Source: an uncultured Desulfobulbaceae bacterium
GTDB taxonomy: Bacteria; Desulfobacterota; Desulfobulbia; Desulfobulbales; BM004
Reading direction: 5' to 3'
Length of the DNA stretch: 8,828 bases
NCBI GenBank assembly: GCA_947258675.1
Contig: CAMYJP010000104.1
Location: 1 to 8,828 of the forward strand
Shown: one piece after another, positions 5,011 through 8,828 of the stretch
How positions within the stretch are numbered: position 1 is the stretch's first letter
Layout of the letters: every line of letters begins with the position of its first letter
Notes under the pieces: model-generated
The model's database searches: none
What the model was told of the DNA's origin: nothing
What the model saw: the letters and a program-made list of their open reading frames with translations, nothing else
Position numbers and translations under genes: made by a program

Positions 5011-8000
5011 ATGGACAAAGATTCGCCCAAAGGCCCCTTCGGCTCTATATCAATAGCTCCTGGAGATGCGAATAACGAATCTCAAGAGCAGATTAATGGG
5101 GATCTGAAAATTGAGGAACCGGAGAGGGATAAAGAAAAAAACGGTCCAACTTTTCCCAGGAAAAAGACCGAAAGAAGACCACTCAATTGGCTGAAATGGA
5201 CTCTGCTGTCTGTAATGGTTGGTTTTTGTTTATTTCTGCTGGTTGGTTATGTATTCATACCTCACATTTTCAGTACGTATCTCCCAAAAAGGTTGTCAGT
5301 TGAGCTTGAGCGTCCGGTTACCATAGGTTCTGTTAAATTTAATCCTTTCACCCTTAACCTGTCTCTTTTTAACGGTATAATCGGGCCAAGGCTGACCAAT
5401 CCGGAGGACAAGGTCGATCCTGTTTTTTCATTTGACAGTTGGATAATAAACCTCGAAGCAATTTCTCTACTTAAAAATGGACTTGTATGCAAAGAAACAA
5501 GCATTGACAGTCTGTTTCTTCATGTGGTCAGACAGTCTGATACAACTCTTAATGTGAAAGAGCTGTTGCCACCTGCCTTTAATAGAACCAATGATGCTCA
5601 AAAAGACGGGGAACAGCCTGCGGCAATACAAATTCCATTCCAATATTCCCTTAACAACATCATCATTACAAACGGCCATCTGATTTTTCAGGATATACCT
5701 TCCGGGAAAACCCATGCTATTGAAGAAATTCGTCTGGCCCTGCCTGCCTTATCAAATTTTGAATATAAAGCGGCAGAATATATACGTCCGGAATTTTCCG
5801 CCAAGGTAAACGGAAGTCCGATTGGTATTACCGGTCAAACTGGAATTGCTGATAAAGGAATTGATGCCAGCCTGCAACTGCACCTGGAAGCTGTCGATCT
5901 GCCATCGTATTTGGCATATTTACCAAACGGAACAGAAATTGGTTTAACGGAAGGAAAAGCGGACTTGGATATTGACATACTTTTTTCAGCGGAAAAAACA
6001 GGAAAGGATGTTTTGCAGCTTGAAGGATCTGCCCATGTTGTCGATCTGCGGATTCAGGATAAACTAAACAAAAGCATCATCAGTATTCCAAAACTTGACA
6101 TTAAAGGCACGGCAAGTCCTCTGGCTGGGAGATATCATTTTAATACGATGGTTTTGCAACAGCTGGAATTTAACTTGGAACGATCCGCGAGCGGAGAGTT
6201 TGGTTTACAAGGTATGAATCGGTTACTACCTCTTGACACCTCTACTGGGCCCAATAAATCTTTAGAATCCCGTAATACATTGAGAATTGACAGGATAGAG
6301 GTTCAAAATGGGAGGCTTGTTTTTGTCGATCGAACCGTGAAGGATGGATTCGGTGAAACCTGGTCGGATATTCAACTGACTATCAGCGATTATACAGTAT
6401 CTGCAGAAGAAAACGACAGAAAACCAGCGATATTCAGAGTTCAGGCAGCGAAAGAAAACAGGAGCAAAACAGTAAAGACCAGCTTCAGGAGCCAGGGTGT
6501 GCTCTATACGTTACCACTACGATTAGAAGGCACTTTGCAGGCAAACGGAATTCAACTTGAAACGTACGAACCTTATCAACAGGTTGAACCACGGTCAGAA
6601 AGGCCATGGCAGGTCAAAAGCGGTCTGACTGACTTTAATGGAAAGTTTGTTTTCCAGACAGGTGAAGATGTCCCAAATAAGGGCCTGGTCATTTCTGAAA
6701 CAAGTGGAAAGATTGCAAATTTTTTAATAGCCGGAAATGGGGGTTCTCAGTTTGATTCTCCGTTGTTCCTTTTTAGGGGGGCCACATTGGATACTAGTGA
6801 AAGGAAATTTAATTTTGGTGTTGTAACCAGCAACAAAACTAGCCTCGTCATTGACAGAGGGGGGATGAAAAAGACTAACCAGAAGCAAAACTCCAGCTCT
6901 AAGCTCTCAGAAAAGGAAAAGAAGAATGGGGTCACTGAAAAAACCAAATCATGGGAAATCGGGCTGCAATCATTGAATATGAATCGCTTAATGGTTGATT
7001 TTATGAGAAGCCGTGACACCGACATTGCAAAAAAAGATAGTACTGCAGATAATTCCACAGATGCGGCTCACCTGGAGCTCGAAAAAGTATTTATTCAAGT
7101 TTCCGATTATCCACAGCAAGATGGCCAGGATGATAGCAGAAAAAGGCTTTCCGGTTCAGCCCGGTTTAATGAAAAAGGCAGTTTGCAATGTCTGGGCAGT
7201 TCAAAATTTTCACCCTTTGATGCTGAACTTGACTGTAGCGTTTCTAACCTGAAACTTTCCGATCTTCAGCAATTTATTGATACCTCCTACCTGCAGGATG
7301 TTACGGATGGATATCTGCAGGCTAAAGGAACCTTAGCGCTGCCGAATTTTTCTTTTTCAGGTTCCATGGGAATAAATGACCTAAAGATTGGAAAAGGCAA
7401 GAGGACACCCGCTGAGAAAAACCGGGAACATATCAGGTGGAAAGAAGCATCGGGCAGGAATGTTCGTATAACTTCAGATCCTCGGGCACTTGTCATTGAA
7501 ACAGTTACCATTGATAACCCGTTTTTTTTCTACTCAATGGATAAAGATGGGCAGTTTTTTAAAGGTAATGGTTTACGATCCGGCCTCAAATCGAGTCAGG
7601 AAACAACAGGTGATTTTGATATTAATATCAAAGAAATACGTGTTAATGCAGGGGAAATTTCAGTGGCTGATGAGGACTTGTCTCCGCCATACTATACTAA
7701 GATTACAGGGATAAATGGTCAGATAAAAGGCTTTTCCAGTCAGGCTGGTAATCTTGCTCAAGTGAAACTTCAGGGTCTACAAGATGGTTCGGCGCAATTG
7801 GATGCTGATTGTAAAATAAATTTCTTTGTTTCCGAACGGAATGCTGAATGTAATTTTAAAGGTTCCTGGATAGATATTTCAGCCTTATCTATATACCTGG
7901 AACCGCACTTGGGAGGTAAGATCACATCAGGGACAACACAGGTCTTTATGAAATATTCATTGGACAAGGGAATTGTCAATGCCGAAAGTCGTCTTGATAT

Positions 8001-8769
8001 AAGCAAGTTTTCCCTGGGAGACAATCTTTACAGTGACAGCCCTTTGTCGCTTGCTGCAGCCCTGCTTACGGACAAGAAAAATCACATTGCTTTGAACCTA
8101 CCAGTGCGCGGTGATTTGAGAGATACAAGTTTTTCTTTCCGGGCAAATTTGGTTAAGGTCTTACGCAGCCTGTTGGCTAAAGCTGCGGTTTCACCCTTTT
8201 CAATATTAGATGACCTGATCAAGACCAGACAATCTGAGCCGTTGGATAATCAGTTTTTTGAACGTTTCTTTTTTGCATTTGGTAACGCTGAGATAGGTAA
8301 AGAGTTTGAAAAAAATCTGGAAATGCTTGCCTGGATTCTTCAACAACGTCCGGCATTGGTTTTGGAGATTACCGGCTATGCTGATGGTCAGAAAGACCGT
8401 GACGCATTATTATCAGTGCGGAAAAAACAGGCTGCTTTTAAGAGGGTGGTTAAAGAAATTAAGATGTCTGACCAGATTACTAAGGAATATGGTAGTGAAG
8501 AAATATCTCCTTCCGTACAAGGTGATGATGCAAAAACAGCTGGGGATCATTCAGCAAAAAGAGCCATAAAAGTTGATGACAGAGAACTCTTACAATTGGC
8601 TGCTGAGCGTAGTCGAAAAGTGGAACTATATTTAATAGAAAAACTTAATGTTTCACCACAGCAAGTGAAGGTCAGTGAAAGAAACAGGCTAATTGCAGGG
8701 TCTCCCTTTGGCAGGTCTGGTAACCGGGTGGGATTTAATATGACAGCTAAGCGGACAGGGTCTGATTAA
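5011..8769 (+). CDS. DUF748 / AsmA-like envelope protein with degenerate OmpA-like C-terminus
   Basis: The protein is 1252 residues. A hydrophilic, charged N-terminal tail (1-60) precedes one membrane segment (about 62-84). Next comes the family-typical LPKRLSVELERPVTIGSV and FNPFTLNLSLF (91-120), indicating an inner-membrane anchor with a long periplasmic body. DUF748-like blocks recur at about 265-330 (GSPIGITGQTG, VDLPSYLAYLPNGTEIGLTEGKADLDI in two parts), 430-470 and 880-1010. The hallmark LNLPVRGDLRDTSFSF and AKAAVSPFSIL lies at about 1029-1067. The tail (about 1075-1252) resembles an OmpA-like region: ITGYAD near 1120-1125, LLSVRKK after it, and AAERSRKVELYLIEKLNV near 1196. A Lys/Ser-rich linker sits near 620-650. 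AsmA-superfamily members are thought to form hydrophobic grooves that move phospholipids to the outer membrane; that role is inferred here. The start at 5011 is forced by in-frame TAA codons just upstream, although no RBS is visible. It is transcribed divergently from cdaA. Confidence 0.85.
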   Translation: MDKDSPKGPFGSISIAPGDANNESQEQINGDLKIEEPERDKEKNGPTFPRKKTERRPLNWLKWTLLSVMVGFCLFLLVGYVFIPHIFSTYLPKRLSVELERPVTIGSVKFNPFTLNLSLFNGIIGPRLTNPEDKVDPVFSFDSWIINLEAISLLKNGLVCKETSIDSLFLHVVRQSDTTLNVKELLPPAFNRTNDAQKDGEQPAAIQIPFQYSLNNIIITNGHLIFQDIPSGKTHAIEEIRLALPALSNFEYKAAEYIRPEFSAKVNGSPIGITGQTGIADKGIDASLQLHLEAVDLPSYLAYLPNGTEIGLTEGKADLDIDILFSAEKTGKDVLQLEGSAHVVDLRIQDKLNKSIISIPKLDIKGTASPLAGRYHFNTMVLQQLEFNLERSASGEFGLQGMNRLLPLDTSTGPNKSLESRNTLRIDRIEVQNGRLVFVDRTVKDGFGETWSDIQLTISDYTVSAEENDRKPAIFRVQAAKENRSKTVKTSFRSQGVLYTLPLRLEGTLQANGIQLETYEPYQQVEPRSERPWQVKSGLTDFNGKFVFQTGEDVPNKGLVISETSGKIANFLIAGNGGSQFDSPLFLFRGATLDTSERKFNFGVVTSNKTSLVIDRGGMKKTNQKQNSSSKLSEKEKKNGVTEKTKSWEIGLQSLNMNRLMVDFMRSRDTDIAKKDSTADNSTDAAHLELEKVFIQVSDYPQQDGQDDSRKRLSGSARFNEKGSLQCLGSSKFSPFDAELDCSVSNLKLSDLQQFIDTSYLQDVTDGYLQAKGTLALPNFSFSGSMGINDLKIGKGKRTPAEKNREHIRWKEASGRNVRITSDPRALVIETVTIDNPFFFYSMDKDGQFFKGNGLRSGLKSSQETTGDFDINIKEIRVNAGEISVADEDLSPPYYTKITGINGQIKGFSSQAGNLAQVKLQGLQDGSAQLDADCKINFFVSERNAECNFKGSWIDISALSIYLEPHLGGKITSGTTQVFMKYSLDKGIVNAESRLDISKFSLGDNLYSDSPLSLAAALLTDKKNHIALNLPVRGDLRDTSFSFRANLVKVLRSLLAKAAVSPFSILDDLIKTRQSEPLDNQFFERFFFAFGNAEIGKEFEKNLEMLAWILQQRPALVLEITGYADGQKDRDALLSVRKKQAAFKRVVKEIKMSDQITKEYGSEEISPSVQGDDAKTAGDHSAKRAIKVDDRELLQLAAERSRKVELYLIEKLNVSPQQVKVSERNRLIAGSPFGRSGNRVGFNMTAKRTGSD

Positions 8770-8795
8770 CAGGCATATTTAGAAGCGAGGGAACC

Positions 8796-8828
8796 ATGTT
8801 GGCGGACTTGATAAAAAATACAAGATCG
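8796..8828 (+). CDS. Start of a downstream gene, possibly nitroreductase family (11 codons visible)
   Basis: An ATG at 8796 follows GAGGG five bases upstream and opens MLADLIKNTRS before the window ends. It begins 26 bases after the DUF748 stop, so co-transcription is likely. The opening resembles nitroreductase-family N-termini of the kind DLIxxxRSxRxF, which lead into the FMN-binding region, but 11 residues cannot establish this. The RBS and spacing support a real gene. Confidence 0.4.
   Translation, partial: MLADLIKNTRS

Overview
The window most likely comes from a Gram-negative, anaerobic, respiring bacterium of the Desulfobacterota type (Desulfobulbales/Desulfuromonadales-like). This is inferred from three things: a DmsE/MtrA-type multiheme c-type cytochrome, a cdaA-cdaR-glmM cyclic-di-AMP cassette, which in Gram-negatives is mainly a deltaproteobacterial arrangement, and a large DUF748/AsmA-like envelope protein. 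Base composition is moderately AT-rich. No mobile element, CRISPR array, tRNA or rRNA was seen.

Layout. Positions 1-953 (minus strand) hold the first 317 codons of a decaheme-type lipoprotein cytochrome whose 3' end lies outside the window. Positions 954-1429 are a non-coding gap with a good sigma70-like promoter for the cytochrome. That promoter is bracketed by an inverted repeat and followed by a long leader with hairpins. Positions 1430-4788 (minus strand, transcribed in the order cdaA, cdaR, glmM) form the cyclic-di-AMP cassette: membrane diadenylate cyclase CdaA, its regulator CdaR (YbbR repeats), and phosphoglucosamine mutase GlmM. Positions 4789-5010 are a divergent intergenic region. 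Positions 5011-8769 (plus strand) encode a 1252-residue DUF748 protein. A new plus-strand gene begins at 8796, and only 11 codons of it are visible.

How the genes fit together. CdaA makes c-di-AMP at the membrane. CdaR modulates it from the outer face. GlmM makes glucosamine-1-phosphate for peptidoglycan and LPS precursors and in Firmicutes is known to bind and inhibit CdaA. The DUF748 protein probably spans the periplasm and serves outer-membrane lipid homeostasis. Both sides of the divergent region therefore concern the envelope. The cytochrome has its own promoter and is probably an independent respiratory unit.

The most striking observation is that glmM is broken. About 62 nt are missing near position 1763. 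This removes the conserved sugar-binding loop expected there and shifts the frame, while everything before and after the junction reads as intact GlmM. Either this copy is a very recent pseudogene or the sequence carries a local deletion error. No clearly novel multi-gene system was recognised. The other items worth following are regulatory architectures and unusual motif variants.
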